64,000 nt of DNA from Ascidia mentula (GCA_947561715.1 OX387205.1:1059001-1123000); one strand, 5' to 3'; counted from the first letter of the stretch, positions 50,961-64,000 are shown. Numbers and translations: made by a program. The notes: generated from the sequence alone by a model not told the origin.

Positions 50961-52680
50961 TTACAATTTCCGCTACTTTAATTTGGTAACAAGGAAACTG
51001 TGTTTGGCCTTGTAGTAAAATTGCTTGATAGTTCATTGCGCTTATTTTTTTGCAAAATTTGCGCGACTCCGTTGGCCACAACTGGTAGGAGAATTAGGCC
51101 GTTTACCGCAGTAAAAGAATCCTAAACTTATCTCCATTTTGTTGGCACAGTCATGCTCACGTCACACTGTTATCCTGTGGTTACCTCTCATGGAAATCAT
51201 ATTACCTGCAATCTTGCAAGCATATTTTCATGGTAATAATCACGCAGTAATATTTCATACCAGAGTTTTTAAACTGTCACGACCTCGCCTTCACACGAAA
51301 GTTTTCTTCCATACTTCGACGAAACACAAATGCAACCGAATTATAAAAAAAGGTCCTATGAAAATAATTACTAATGTCTGTAAAATAAGGGTTAAGAAAA
51401 TGGACGAATTGCTCATAAATTGGCACTGAGTGGTTCCTGCTCTTTCCTCAGCATTAAGTTTCTAATTTCTACAGCTTATAAAAACCCCCACACACACAAT
51501 GGTATTGGGAATAAATTTCGAAAGTTGCAAAATAAACGGGGAATTGCGAACACAATAATACGTCACAACAAAAACAATCGCGTTCGTGTAAAAATATTTG
51601 AATAAAAACCCAAACGTGAGAAAATACAGAGAGCGAATAAGAATTGGTCGAATTAAATCCACATAATGTTCGATTCAATCCAATATGATTTAAAACTACT
51701 TCGAGAAAAATTCAAGCAACTTTATTTTTTACAAAATATTTCCAGTTTTCTCAAAATATTTCTTTCAAACTTCACCGAAATGTTGACGCCAATATTTTTT
51801 TTTCCCACATATTTTTTGGCACGCATTTTAAGCCTGTCTTGTTGTCAAATGATCAGAAGGCATTGTACACACCGGAATACAGTGGAAAATGTCATTGAGT
51901 TTTCCTTTAATAAAATTATAAATTCCATTGTTGTTTGGGCCACAAAGTAGAAGCAAGAGTCCGAATTTTCGACAATCCAGCTCAAGTTAAGATGGTTAAT
52001 AACTGACATTTTTATGAAAGAAATAAAAATTATGACATGTTTTAGCCGGGGATAAATGCCATGATTTCAGCACAAAATCAACAGTTTCTTGTCTAATAAC
52101 CATGCAACAAGCACACTAAAAAGCAACAAAAACTACAGAGCAATGTTTTGAAGAAAGACTGTAAGCGCCGGGTTACAAAACAAAAGCTTCAACACCACAA
52201 ACTCGCATAGTACTATCAAAATCGTTGGTATATAAGTGTGTCTGGGGTTACTGTGGGTTACCCAGATTCCCGTAAAAGGTAACTAGCGGTCAATTTACAA
52301 CGGACTTGGAAATTTTTTAATGCGAATGAATGCATAGAGCCGAAAGAAGGTACTAGCGTGTTTTTTTGGTCAAAGTATTTTCCACATGGCATGAATGTGA
52401 CGTAAGTCACGTGTTACAAATTGCAAACAACATACTATTCTCGGATAAAGGCAGATGCGACCAATTATAACTAATAGCAATTCGGTGAAATTGGGTGCTG
52501 TTAACTTCCAAGGAATCAAATGAGCGCATTATTTTCTCTACTCTGTTGCATAAAACGACCCCCGTATCTTTGCATAGTAATCTGCGACCAACACCAAGTC
52601 CGGTTGTTCGCGTTTAAGGGGCTTCCCCACAGGTTTAATGTGCACGGGGATTAAATGTTGACTGCCGCGAGTTCGTGAGG
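50961..52680. other. Gene-poor stretch right of the array
   Basis: AT-rich, short frames only. A fragment near 51283-51310 (CTCGCCTTCACACGAAAGTT) resembles the end of array block 3, so decayed array material extends here. Confidence 0.4.
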
Positions 52681-52689
52681 GAGGGTTTA

Positions 52690-52834
52690 AAAACGTGACA
52701 CGTCACCGATAACGTCACAAAAAAGGCTTTGTGACGTCACTTTACAGTTTGTTTAGTACCGGACGAAAAAGTAAAATCGGGTTAAGACACGTGGAAATGA
52801 AAAATAAAAACGCTTACGTAGTTGCCATGGCGAC
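52690..52834. promoter_or_regulatory. Orphan CRE plus X-box promoter-like stretch
   Basis: ACGTGACACGTCACC and ATAACGTCAC precede a perfect CRE in GTGACGTCAC (52731-52740), followed by an X-box GTTGCCATGGCGAC (52821-52834) one base from ideal. This is the layout of a compact cilia-gene promoter, but no known gene starts here. Confidence 0.45.
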
Positions 52835-52895
52835 AAAATCTTTTGATGAAGATTTGGGAGAAAAATTCGTTGGCGGGGAATACCAGAGGTTTTAA
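52827..52895 (+). CDS. Short open frame starting inside the X-box, tentative
   Basis: ATG at 52827 opens 22 codons reading MATKSFDEDLGEKFVGGEYQ plus two residues before TAA. Composition is protein-like and the ATG context (GCCATGG) is strong. It could be a micropeptide, an upstream frame, or a first exon with an unseen weak donor. No homologue recognised. Confidence 0.2.
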   Translation: MATKSFDEDLGEKFVGGEYQRF

Positions 52896-53354
52896 AGTGT
52901 GGGTTTAAAAGAATTTTAATTTGATAAAAATATGGTGAAAGGGTTTTGGATATTGAGATCAGGGGGTGGCTGTGTTTAAAGTTCGCTACTATGGTGTCTA
53001 CGGTCTGGTAGATTTTAATATATTTGTTTTGCAAATATTTCAAATTACCCGGGTCGAATATTAAACTTTCACCAACCAACGAAAGTGAAACTAAATTTGG
53101 CCCAAAGCAACCCCCCTAGTTCGGTGGGAAGCATTGCACGGAACACGTGAAACAAAACAAATGCCGTTAAATTATCAATAAAATCACTTGCATACAACCA
53201 TACGATTGGAATTCTAAAATCCGACACAAAGGCCGCAATAGCGCCGTGGAGCAGTCGTCTATACCTTACAATGGCTTCCGCTACAGGGCGCTGTCGTTAT
53301 ACGGCGAAACCGGCAGCTCGTGGGGTGGTTGGAGGTGACGTTGGGTGGTGGTGA

Positions 53355-56300
53355 TCAACAGGTTTTCAGGACTTGACGTAGAGACGCTATCAGATTGCGC
53401 AACCCGTAGATGTAATTTCCATCCCTTTTCTGGTCTTCGAATACGTGAGCAAAATCAATCATCCTACGAACAATCAGATTCAATTTAACCTTCGTCATTA
53501 CAAATTGAATGAACACAGCGCAAAAAGCGCGGGGAAGACTCGACCGCACATACCAATGGGGTCAAATAAAGGTCACCGCGGAGTCTGGTGCAGGCGATGC
53601 AGGTTACATAGTCAATGATATACTTTCGTTAGTCTACGGAAGTCTGTAATACACGGGATCTGTAGAAGTGGTTCGCAGCCTTTTCGCGACCAAATTTCAT
53701 TGACAATTTGCTGGTTATCACTTTAAGATATTGAAGCAAATGTTCCCCACTTTGAGATTTGTTTTCATACAGATGGAGGGTTTTTGTGAGCAACTTTGCC
53801 GGCCCTTGGGAAGTAACGTTCCTCAACACGTAACTTCATGCAAACTTTAGACGGGAACATGCTCAGGTTTAACTTGGGCGCCATGCAGTCGTTATTACTT
53901 AGATTTGTTTTTATTTCTATGTAACATAAAACGCCTACAAGCCTAACGTGACGTAACCGATACAACTAGTGAACCTTACTTAACATCGACGATATCTGGT
54001 GGGAAACGATATTTGACGTAATCTCTCGCCGATTCCTGAATACGACGATTCAATGACGTAACAAACTCTCGCTGGACGCGTTCCGATGCTCTTCTGTTCT
54101 TCGATTCCGCCTCGCTCGAGTAACTGTGACGTAACAAATAGGCTATTATAATAGTTGTTAAGCAACGATGCAAAACAATCGTTTAGAACAGCAGGGGTTT
54201 ACAACTCATCAAGTGCTTGGGGCCTTATTTACCGATCAAGAATTAACACGGGTCAGATGACTTTGTAAATAATGATGATATCGATATTTACGTTATGTCA
54301 GGGTATTGAAATCACACTGATAGGAACTTGTAACTTTTAAGATAGTCGCTGTCAAGTTGTGACTCTTGTCTTTATTACAAGGACATAACTAACATGACGC
54401 GAAGGCCACACACAGGGCAAAACTGCGGGCCGCTTGATATTGACTCCCCAGGTATAAAACGTGTGTTATTTTACCACAGAAACATTATATATTTGGTCAT
54501 TTTAAAGCTGTAATAAATAATTTTTCATTTAAACTTATTGTTGTCATGTCACGATTTATCCAACTTGTATAGGTGGCAAATGCAATAACAAGACTAAAAC
54601 ATTATTCTTGCAACATTAAGGGCAGGATTCACACTGATCGACGCATAACTCAAGTACATCAGCAGCAGATATGACCGGGTATTCGCAATGTTTACAGCCA
54701 GCCAATGTAATCACTGATTTCACAGAACACGTTAGAATACGCACACAGTAATTTCCCTTCTACCATCATACATTAAACTTCCACGGGCTTTCCGGTAAGA
54801 CCGTTGCTAACCTAATGACGTCATCGCGTGGTTACCGACATTGCTGTCGTGTCGTCTGTCACATGCCGTCAAATATCGCTTTTATGGCGTCATAATTGGC
54901 AGTTAGAAGGGCGTTAATGACGCATAATAAATTCCTATTGTTGTTGCTACAGCAACGGACATTTGCAAAGTTATTTTTTTGATAAAGTTTCTGGATACTA
55001 AATACAATGGTTTTCGAAATAGAATGATTTCCATTCAAACCTTCTGGCGAATAAACGGCTTCGCGGCTTTTCATGTCGAGACTGTCACGTTAACTTCGTC
55101 CAAATTATCCAGACAGGTCATAAAATGAAAACCAACAATACGGCCCAGTGATGGGGGGTTTGAAAATGTGACAACAATCTTGGATCGCAAACATCCTCGT
55201 TAAAGGTAGGGAACCAACGCCCATTTCTTTGCTTAAAGACTGATTTGAACGCCACGCTTTTAACAAGACAATGTACGTGGGTTTTTCATTCAAACCTACA
55301 AAAAGTCTGGTAATCTAGAAGTTAACATCAACACATTTGGAAACGCCCCAAACAACGTCAGTGATGACGTCATATCATGATCGATTAAAAGCTGGATGGA
55401 GTAATGAGGGGAGTCCACTTGTTTTCCGGAGTCATTAAATCATTCAATGACAGGCAACAGAATGTGGGACAAATTCAAAATAAGCCTCGGGGCATTTTCG
55501 AAGTGCCACAAATAATGATAAAAGCTTTAGGACCGATATTAAAGAAGTACTTCACATAAAACTAAGTGGAATGTTGGTGGTTAAGTTCAAGACAAAAAGT
55601 CGCAATTAACGCCGCTGTTTGATATGGTTATTGGACATAAGTGTGAACACGTGCAGATATGTCAGAGTTAAATCACATCCTGGTTTAAGAAAGACCGCCA
55701 TGCTTTAAAACACGCGTTTGCAAGTTTTTTCGACAAAACCATTGAAAAAATGTTCAATTTCGCGTTGCAGCAAAAAATTTTCGACATAAAACCCTCACAC
55801 TTTCTACTCACCCCGATTCGTGTCCGGTCGAGGTTGGGTTGCTCGGCGGGGATTCCCCGGAGGCATGCAGTGCGGTTGGAATTGGGGGATTCCCCGGCAA
55901 CGGCTCAACAGTGGCTTCTGAAACACAAAAAAACTGGGTTTCACGAAGTCCGCAATCATATGATCGACGGTCGTGAAGAAATTATTACGCAGTTTCACGA
56001 AAATATAGTTGCACTTTTCTATGCATAATTGTTACGTGACAAGGGGCGAGCACAGCGTGTCGGAGGGAGGAGGGGGGTGGCGTGATACATAGGTGTGCTC
56101 GGGAACAACAACGCGGGCGAACACGACCCAGGTATGCGGGTTATCAGGTTACATCGTCATCAATCGTTTCGTGGCAACAGATTTACGCACAAACAGTTCA
56201 TCGGGGCAACGGACAAACGTAACCTTTCGCCATATTTCGTTTGAACTTTGACACAGATTTGTATCCCCAGGGGTAATTCCCCTAGTATATTTGACAATTA

Positions 56301-59300
56301 AGCAAACCAAAATGTCATTTTAAATTTGTTTTTATAACTTTGCATTAACCAAAAATATAATTAGTGAAATAATTTCCATTAATGGACCAGGACTGCACGA
56401 AATACACAGACCTCCACTGCATTGCGTAACTGGTGTTGAAACATATCGTTTATTAATATCAGGCAAGTCCTTTCAGACACGAAAAATACCCACATTAAAA
56501 AATATATAACAGCAGGGTTAATTAAAAAGCCAATTGCTAAGCTTAGTTTAAAATGCATTGCAGTGGCAACGGACACCAAGTGGTGAACACAGTTCTCTTT
56601 ACCTCTCCCAATGGTCTCACTGGGAACATTAACAGCTGGTGGTGTTTCGTCACTTCCGTTTGAAGATCGAACTTCTTCCGTCTGTCCTTCGCTTTCTGAA
56701 ATAAAAAATTGTCGGGTCAAATTTTATCATAAAACGTTTCGTTTACTGGCGAAAACACATTAGTAAATCCAGTGTGACACTGAAGTAAAGAAGTTGCAAG
56801 AATACGTTTCAATATAAGCAATTAAGTCAATAACATGTTTAAGTGAGTTGCATTTAGTACCTCTGTTTCCACCAATATTTTTCAATGGACACAAAAATTT
56901 CAGTAAGTTTTGGGAAAAAAGGTTGTTAAATAAACTATTTTTCTCCTAACAAGGGCGTCTTCCGCATTACTACTAATGCGAGATGTGTGCAGTAGTTAGC
57001 TGGGACGGATAATCGCAACCGCTCCTCACAAATCAACCAAAACACAGGGAAATCGTGTCTCTTACGCAGGTGCAAGATTGTTTACATTACACGTGACGTA
57101 CAACAACGACCATTTGTTTGCATACAATAGCCATTGTTTGGCGTGCTTTGATTGTGGCAGAACAATGATTAGTTTTGAGAACAGGAAATCAAATTTCTTG
57201 CAAGCCAACTCTTTTCATTTTTTACCCACATCAACATCAGTGATACCGAAACACTTTTGATATTATTTTTTCCTTGAAAATATCTTAGGTCCCACCAACA
57301 TCATACATTACAACGCTTAATCGTGCTTTTGCACAACAAAGCAGGATCGCCTCACTGCGCAGCCCTTTATATTTTGCGATCTCAGCTCGCTTAAAAGTGG
57401 CTGATCCAGCTTGGCTGCAATGCCTGGGCTGCGATGTCAGTGAACCATGCATTACTACTGGGATTTTGTAATCCCAGTCTATTGAAAAACGCCAAAAGAT
57501 AGTTTATTGTAGTTGAAATCTTGGCACCCGAGTGATATTTGCCACGCCCCACCAGTGTAACACACCCCAATTTGAGAACATTTAGTGTGTGGCACTGTTT
57601 ATACGCACGTTTTTATCCATTTCTTTACAATGTATGAGATTAGTTCATAAACTGCAGTGTAAACACATTATACTCGCATTGACAAAGGTCCTGCCTATCT
57701 CGCCCAACACCTGCAGCCGATATTTCGCAAGAAAAAAAATGCTTATTATTTCTGTGTACGGGACGAATCACATCGGTTGGTGAAAAACCCACGGCCGTAC
57801 CATGACTGATGACGTCACTACCACAGCCACTCGTGAAGTGGGAACTTCCCTGCAAGCTTGGCAAATTTGGGAAATCTTACGCAAGATTTCGGTCTCAAGT
57901 TTGTCGCGTGAATATAACGTGATGTATGTTGCAATAAAGCGAGGAAGCTTGGCTTGGCAAACATATGGAAAGTAGGGAGGGTTTATCGTATGTCGTGACA
58001 TGGAAAAAATGGCGAAAAAGCAGTTATTTAAGTTTAATTTTCCCAGCTGCACAGCCTACTATTGTTCCCATACACCATGTTACATGCCACATACAAGCAA
58101 TATGTATATATACAGCTAATTATAGAGGAAAGCCTACACAGCATTACTATTATAAACGTTGTGTTTTTCCGTTATGTCGCTGCGTACCGGAGATAGCCAT
58201 TGTCAACACGCAATACTTCCGGTGATTTCAAAGATGAGCACAACACATGCAATGATACGCGGTGTCTTGCAACATTCCGTCTGAATCATTGTGCATTTAA
58301 AGCGAACAAATACGTTTCATTGCTGGAGTGTCGTTTTATTTTCCCTTGATACGAATATTCTGAATGGAAAAGGAAGACCGTTTGTATAAAAAAACAAAGA
58401 GGTTTTATTATATATTACCCAAGACTCGTATAACGGGTGTCAACTTTATCTAAAACCACGTTACATTGAAAGACGGTTGCTGTGGCAACAATATTTAAAC
58501 AGAAGTAGAATCCTATTGTCAACTTTTGTCCAAGTTCAGTTAAATTCTTGATTCCAACACGCAAAACCACACAGTAGCGCGACTCAACAAACACAAGGAA
58601 CCGGTCTTTGTTGCAAAACAATCAACACAAAAGAAACGGTTTCTATGTAAAGTGGGTGTGCACCTCTTGTATGAGACAACTGAACAACCAACACGTTTCA
58701 CCATCTACAGGTCAACGATTTAATTTTTTTGACACGAATTAAATTTGGGTCATGACTTGACTTAAAGGTTTTTTTTGTAAACGAGAACAAAACAAATTAC
58801 AAACAAATTCTCTGAAAAAATAAACAAAGACCCTCTAAAAAGATATTTAGAATACACTTCTAGGAAATACAATATTTCGTAAATTGACTTGTTTTTATGT
58901 AAGCATCGGGCCAATATTATGAATTCTGTGAGCTGCAGACAGATGGTCACAGTTTCGCTTGTCACCACAAAGTGGAAGTCATTGCCCGGCCGTTACGATT
59001 ATTCATGGCCACACCAAGCAAGCTGCACTGATGAGACCTTACAGGGTAAAACAGTGGACACCTGTCTGCAGTTCCCACAATTCAAATATTTGAAAAAGTT
59101 TCGCTGACCAATTGCTCCACCAAATATAAACTTAAAAATGGTCATTTTGGCGAGATATGCGCGTTAGACTTATTGGTTAGTTTGGTTGGATAAGACCAGC
59201 ACTAAAAAGACCATCACCTTAAACCAGAGATTCCATACTTGGTAACCCTTGAGTTCCATAAAAATATATGAAGGGTTCAATAAGCTTTCTATGACTGCAG

Positions 59301-62300
59301 GCAAAACTGATGATAAGTATTTGGGCAAAATTCAGATTACAACAAAGCAGTAAAGGAAATGAAACTACTGAATATGACCACTAAACTATTGGGAAACAAG
59401 CATGAAAACAAATCAAGAAGGAAATCTATGAAAAACTGAAAAAATTAACTTAAAAACTGTATGAAGTTATTTAAAAATTCTGACATTGTAAGGTTTTATA
59501 TTCCCTAAATAATTTTGCAAGAATCCCGGGACAAAAAAAGTTTAGGAAACACTGCCCCACCCACATTTCAACACCGAGAATTTCATATTAACTGAGTAAA
59601 CAATCCGGATGACGCAAGTGAGTCTGCGGTGAAAGTATGTGACCCGCCCAACTATGTTGCATTCACTCAACGCGTTACACACACATATGACACACCACGC
59701 AAATTTCCTGTGGAGAAACAGCTGCTATGTCGACGAGATTGCCACATTTTTCTACAACAAATTGAAATAATATCGAAAACACATCAATTCCACGTCATCA
59801 CACGACAAAACCACTGACTGAAGTCATATCACAACTTCCATTAGATTGAGATCGGGATAGATTGCATCCGACCAATTGGAAATCGACACGTGTTTCGACA
59901 AATACTGTGACATTATGATTTTTGTTGAGATTTCCAACGAAAAGAAACGACTAAATATAACACGGTAAGATTAAAAAGTTTTTTTGTGTTCTAAGCTTTA
60001 CAAGGTAATTTCGAAGAAAACTATTTGTGTAATTAAAGAATTTGTGATGCAGAAAATTCCACATCCTAACACACATATACGGTTCACCGTACATGTTTCA
60101 CCCAAACATGTCCTTTATCTGCATGTTATAAATGAGGAATTGCTTCCTCTGTGAGCTTAACAACAAAATTTAGGAGCCATATATAGATGGGTTGTAACGC
60201 ATAGTTGAACTCTTGCATACAATATCTCAACAGTTGAACATGCGGAAAGTGCGGTCTTTTAACAAAGGGTCACGTGGCAAGTGATGAGAAAGTAGCTTAC
60301 AGGTAAACATGCAACAGGTGCGAAGGAAAACATGCATTGTAATCACAATGACCTTGACGCTGTTTATCACATGTTGGTACAGAGTCATGGCCGCCCTTTC
60401 ACTTGCAGAAAGTCCCTGAAAACTCGCACCACCCCCTGCTAACCGCATATACAGCCCCAAGGTACTTCTAAAACCCCCACAAGGAGAATGTTGCACACAG
60501 GAAAACCCCTTGAATGGTAATGTTTGCGACTGTGCGCAGTGAAATGAGTTGCAGAATCGTGTAGTGGTTTGATTGATTCGAGATTGTACGCAAGAATTTA
60601 TTTGCACTCTACTTTTTACGCTTGGTTCTTGGCGATGGAATTTACAAAATGTGCTTAGAAAAGGCAGAAGTGCGTATTGCTTTCTATGTCTGCCAACCTA
60701 ATGCTTAGAAAAGGGAAATAAATTCGTTACTCATTGCTTTTTATGAGTTTGTTCATTCCAACACACTACAAGGCTTGTGTTCTCCACAGTAAACACCCTC
60801 AATGTTTTGGAGATACAAACGCGTAAGACACACAAAAGCTTAACCTAGATCGATGCTAATTCGGTTACGACATGACAACCCCACCTTAAAACCATGTAAG
60901 GGAGGTTTAAGAAGGTCACACGCCGAACTTACTACTCAACGTACGATGAGCGGTAAGTGATCGGCGACCCTATATTTAGAGTCACGTTAAGTTAATCCGG
61001 GTTACGGTATCGCATCTTTTAACACCTGCCACGGGTAGGTATCGTTTTAACGCGGAATCGTTACACACCGGAATGGGTTTCGGGGGCGACATACGTGTCA
61101 GTATCTGGTAAATATTTGTGGTCTGCAACATGATTCCCGTGCTGTTATAATCGATGCGGTCACTCGACGTAACGGACGACGCGAAAGAGTTAGGATAAAA
61201 TCTCTGCGAGTGATTGTGGCGGTGTAACGAACCTAACATGTTTCCCGATACCCCATCAACTGTCTGAGGAGATTACATCTCAGTTGGAGATGGCAAGTCC
61301 ATTTAGGGAATCACGACGTGTTAGATCGGAACGATGTTTTATCAGATATCAAATGCGAGGTAGGAAGACACAAAACGATATTGGAATTGAGCTGTGGGAA
61401 GATATCGTGTCTTTGTTTCGACTTCGGGGTAAATGTGGGTGAAATGGGGTTAATGTGGGTGAAATTGGTCAAATGATTGTGACTAACATTCCTGTACCAC
61501 AACATACACACGCAACAACGTTCTGGTTTCACTGTCAAGACAAGATTAAGACTAGCCAGAGAGACGGCTGAACAACACCACATCGAACGACTCTGTAAAC
61601 CACGGCCGTACTCGAGACTGGGGCTTGAGCCACGACACGCACCAAAATGCCACGGTCTGAAAGTGACCAACAGAGATCATCTCTTTGTGCGTTTACCTTT
61701 CGTGTTTTTACCGTGATTACCGCATTTTATTTAGCAACTGATAAAGCGAAATTAAGCTCGCGAAAGATCGTGCGAATGCAGTTTTTAAACATTCAGTCTG
61801 TCCATAATAGAGCGCCAGCAATTACAAAACAACGTGTTCAACATGGGACCTAATGTTTGGAATGTAACACAACGCCGACTTATTTGTTTACAAGCACCAT
61901 AGCAGCGAGCCGTGACATGGCAGGATTGCCGCCATATTACAGGTGTGAAGGTAAAAGCATTGCCAATAAGAAATGGGAAGCAATGGAACCGAACCAGTTA
62001 GGAATTTTTCGTTCTTCGTTCCCAGAGTGATTAAAACGACAAAAATAGTAACAAACCTTTGGCCAACTTTTGACATTATCAATGTACGGTCATGAAATCT
62101 GTTGGCGGAATAAGGTTTTTTCTAATGAAGACAACCCTATGTCTATGGATTAACAAAGAATCGCTTTGAGCACCGGCACTCAATTACTCAAACGCTCTCT
62201 ACAAACTGTACTAACATTCCAACAACTTGTCATGTAACCAGATCGACACGCAAGCCAGCTACCGTATTGCCCACAAACCGAAACCTTTGAAATGTCTGTG

Positions 62301-63760
62301 TGTGCATCTGGGTGGGCAGGTGCTTGGTAGGTGATGCGAGTTTACAAAGCATCCAACAGCTTGAAATGTCATGCAACATTTATGAAGAGTATTTGACCGC
62401 AAAACGCGTATATATTAAATACGTAGGTAAGTGGAATACGGTTGAATAACGGTGGAGCGTTTATCATAATATTTAGCTCCTTTTAAGCACATAGCTACAC
62501 CGAAATTACAAAGTAGATACAAACAGGTGAAACTGCAATGCGGTAAAAGTCGTTCAAAAATGACTTGTCAGAAAATAAAGTTAATTAACCACAACCTGGT
62601 TCAAAAATCTGAACAATTTTGGGAACTGAAGCACACACGAATCCAAATATGCCGGTTTGAAAGTTCTTTCCTTCTTCGAAACACGACAAAGCAAAACCAT
62701 ATTTCGCGTTAACAGCTTGCTACATAATTACAAGTACAAATTACAATCCGGTGTGGCGGAAAACAAAGCGACATTGCGTCGTTTTGACAAAAACATTGGT
62801 CACAATCAATGTCAACTCCATTGCAACATAAACTTTTTTACCGACTCACAGTTAATGACGTCATCGCTAACAAGAATGCGCTTTTGCCCAAATTAAGCGT
62901 TTCCAATTATAATTAAGGTTAACGTCATTTCAGTGCTAGGAGTTGTAACCTTCTGTGACTAAAGCAATGTTGAACCCCACAGAACTGTAGATTCAAGGTG
63001 GAGAGTCGTCACATTGGTGAGATATATCATCATACCACATAAAATCCTTTGCTACCGAATAAACAAAGTCAACTTCTCATGGGCAATATTGGAGGAAGTG
63101 AGTTAAGTATATTGAGCATTGCGCTACATTTAATGGGTGGGGTTCGTAAGCCTACAGTGGAGGTGTTTGACTGATATCAGCTCACTGACAAAAACATAAG
63201 TTAAATCAGCAAATTCACTGCACTGTCACCACTATTTGTTCTTACTTAGTTGAGTCTGGATAGCCAAGCTGTTTTCACAAAAAATGAACAAAAAACATGT
63301 CTGCAGGCTTTGTAGCAGCCAGAGGGGGCAGAGGGGCCCATTGCCCCTTTCAAATATCTATTATCGGCTCCATGGGGGTTTTACACCAAAAACCTTTACT
63401 CACTTTTAAATCCACAAAAAATTGGGACCTGACTACAATTAAATATTGGCTATTCAACTGTCTGCAGACACAGTTGACCACAACATAAAAAAAATCCACC
63501 ATTAAGGTATCTAACACCATCAAAACTGAAAATATACCAAAAATTAATCCACCAGCTTACCAGTGGTTGTTTTGGTTTTCGTTTCATCTTCAGTAGATTT
63601 GTTGAGAAATCGTCGAACGGTTGCCAAGTAACTATCAGTGTGCATTGTGGGTAACTGGAGTTGTCTGTACTTGTGGATGAACTCCTCGTCAGAGTCGGAC
63701 GAACCATCGACAAATTCTCCCTCGTAGATGAGGAGGAGAGACGAGGAGTAGAATTGATAT
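53355..63760 (-). CDS. IPMK: Inositol polyphosphate kinase, probably IPMK, 3' five exons
   Basis: Exons in order: 63561-63760, 56603-56695, 55812-55917, 53980-54123, 53355-53463; the 5' part lies beyond the right edge. Phases join throughout. The first visible exon starts YQFYSSSLLLIYEG, the strand found in IP6K and IPMK; the last has VDVKMIDFAHVF, whose Asp belongs to the metal-binding site of inositol phosphate kinases, then YIYGLRNLIASLRQVL and a stop. The IDFAHVF string and the short tail resemble IPMK (IP3/IP4/IP5 kinase, also a nuclear PI3-kinase) more than IP6K. Between them lies a Ser/Thr/Pro-rich insert of about 150 residues, as in IPMK. The last acceptor is taken at CGTAG-GATG so that Lys replaces the family Arg in V(R/K)MIDFAH. 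The first visible intron is 6.9 kb. IP6K remains the alternative. Confidence 0.85.
61645..61840 (+). repeat. Interspersed repeat, copy 2
   Basis: Aligns by eye with 14270-14460 over about 190 bp in the same order of blocks, with many differences. Confidence 0.4.
63297..63375. mobile_element. Possible DNA-transposon terminal fragment
   Basis: GTAGCAGCCAGAGGGGGCAG then GGGGCCCATTGCCCCTTTC resembles the GTAGCCAGGGGGGGC...GCCCCC termini shared by many animal DNA transposons. Only one end is seen. Confidence 0.3.
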
Positions 63761-64000
63761 CTGGAGAAAAATATTGAAAAATTGGAATTATCTATTATAA
63801 TCCATGGTTAACACATCCCTTGCTCTCATGTACAGAAGGAAGACTAACATTAGCTGTTTAATACAAGTTATTCAAAGAAAAATACATACTATAAGATGGA
63901 TGGTAAAATTTTGCCTACAATTGAGAAAAAATGATAATCTGTAAATGTACTTAATTTTTTTAGTAAAAATTTATTTATTGGTAAATGAATTTAAATAAAA

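Larger units (their letters stand above)
56696..63560. other. Large IPMK intron, no other gene seen
   Basis: No recognisable nested gene. It contains the second copy of an interspersed repeat (61645-61840), a short tandem repeat near 61425-61470, a diverged 60-bp duplication at about 60650-60750, and a GC-rich transposon-end-like fragment at 63297-63375. Confidence 0.5.

Noticed and set aside
55750-56028. A 92-codon plus-strand frame
   Set aside because: It is antisense to the IPMK exon at 55812-55917, whose minus-strand phase joins its neighbours.
57456-57477. CTGGGATTTTGTAATCCCAG small hairpin
   Set aside because: Single 8-bp stem with a short loop, no second copy; too short to interpret.
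60227-60607. A 126-codon minus-strand frame in the IPMK intron
   Set aside because: Cys/Ser/Thr-rich low-plausibility peptide without domain or splice signals.

Overview
The window looks like nuclear DNA of an invertebrate chordate, most likely an ascidian of the Ciona type. It is AT-rich, genes carry many small introns (mostly 150-900 bp), and every recognisable protein has a close vertebrate counterpart. AG acceptors sit a few bases upstream of several start codons, as expected where 5' ends receive a trans-spliced leader. The species call is an inference. No bacterial, plastid or CRISPR sequence is seen, and no virus-like element was recognised.

Layout. (1) 2.7-11.9 kb, + strand: a complete 19-exon ODAD2 (ARMC4) gene, an outer dynein arm docking complex component, with an RFX X-box about 90 bp upstream and a phase-compatible alternative first exon at 7.3 kb. 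(2) 11.9-22.3 kb: no assignable gene, but two near-perfect X-boxes, two orphan exon candidates and diverged repeats. (3) 22.3-23.2 kb: EIF1 (translation start-codon selection). (4) 23.9-24.1 kb: a small hAT element. (5) 24.8-26.0 kb: intronless IST1 (ESCRT-III regulator). (6) 26.5-29.7 kb: no gene; hAT relics. (7) 29.8-32.9 kb: UBE2E ubiquitin-conjugating enzyme, tail-to-tail with (8) 33.8-44.5 kb, - strand: a 31-exon VWA3A-like protein with three von Willebrand A modules. (9) 45.3-51.0 kb: an unusual repeat array carrying 18-19 copies of a short motif (core AGAGTCGAT) and at least four classes of hairpin. (10) 51-53.3 kb: no assignable gene, but a compact CRE plus X-box promoter-like stretch. 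(11) 53.4-63.8 kb, - strand: the 3' five exons of an inositol polyphosphate kinase, probably IPMK, with a 6.9-kb intron and the 5' part outside the window.

How it fits together. EIF1, IST1, UBE2E and IPMK are general housekeeping or signalling genes with no obvious functional link. ODAD2 acts in motile cilia and VWA3A is probably ciliary as well; RFX-type X-boxes lie beside or inside both, and additional X-boxes lie in two gene-poor stretches, suggesting unrecognised cilia-linked promoters. The least explained part is the 45.3-51.0 kb array: its large hairpins keep their pairing while the sequence changes, including one base-pair position altered on both arms in one copy. It is either a fold-back type repeat family or a hairpin-RNA locus. 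All exon boundaries were placed by eye using reading phase, GT/AG signals and remembered homologues.
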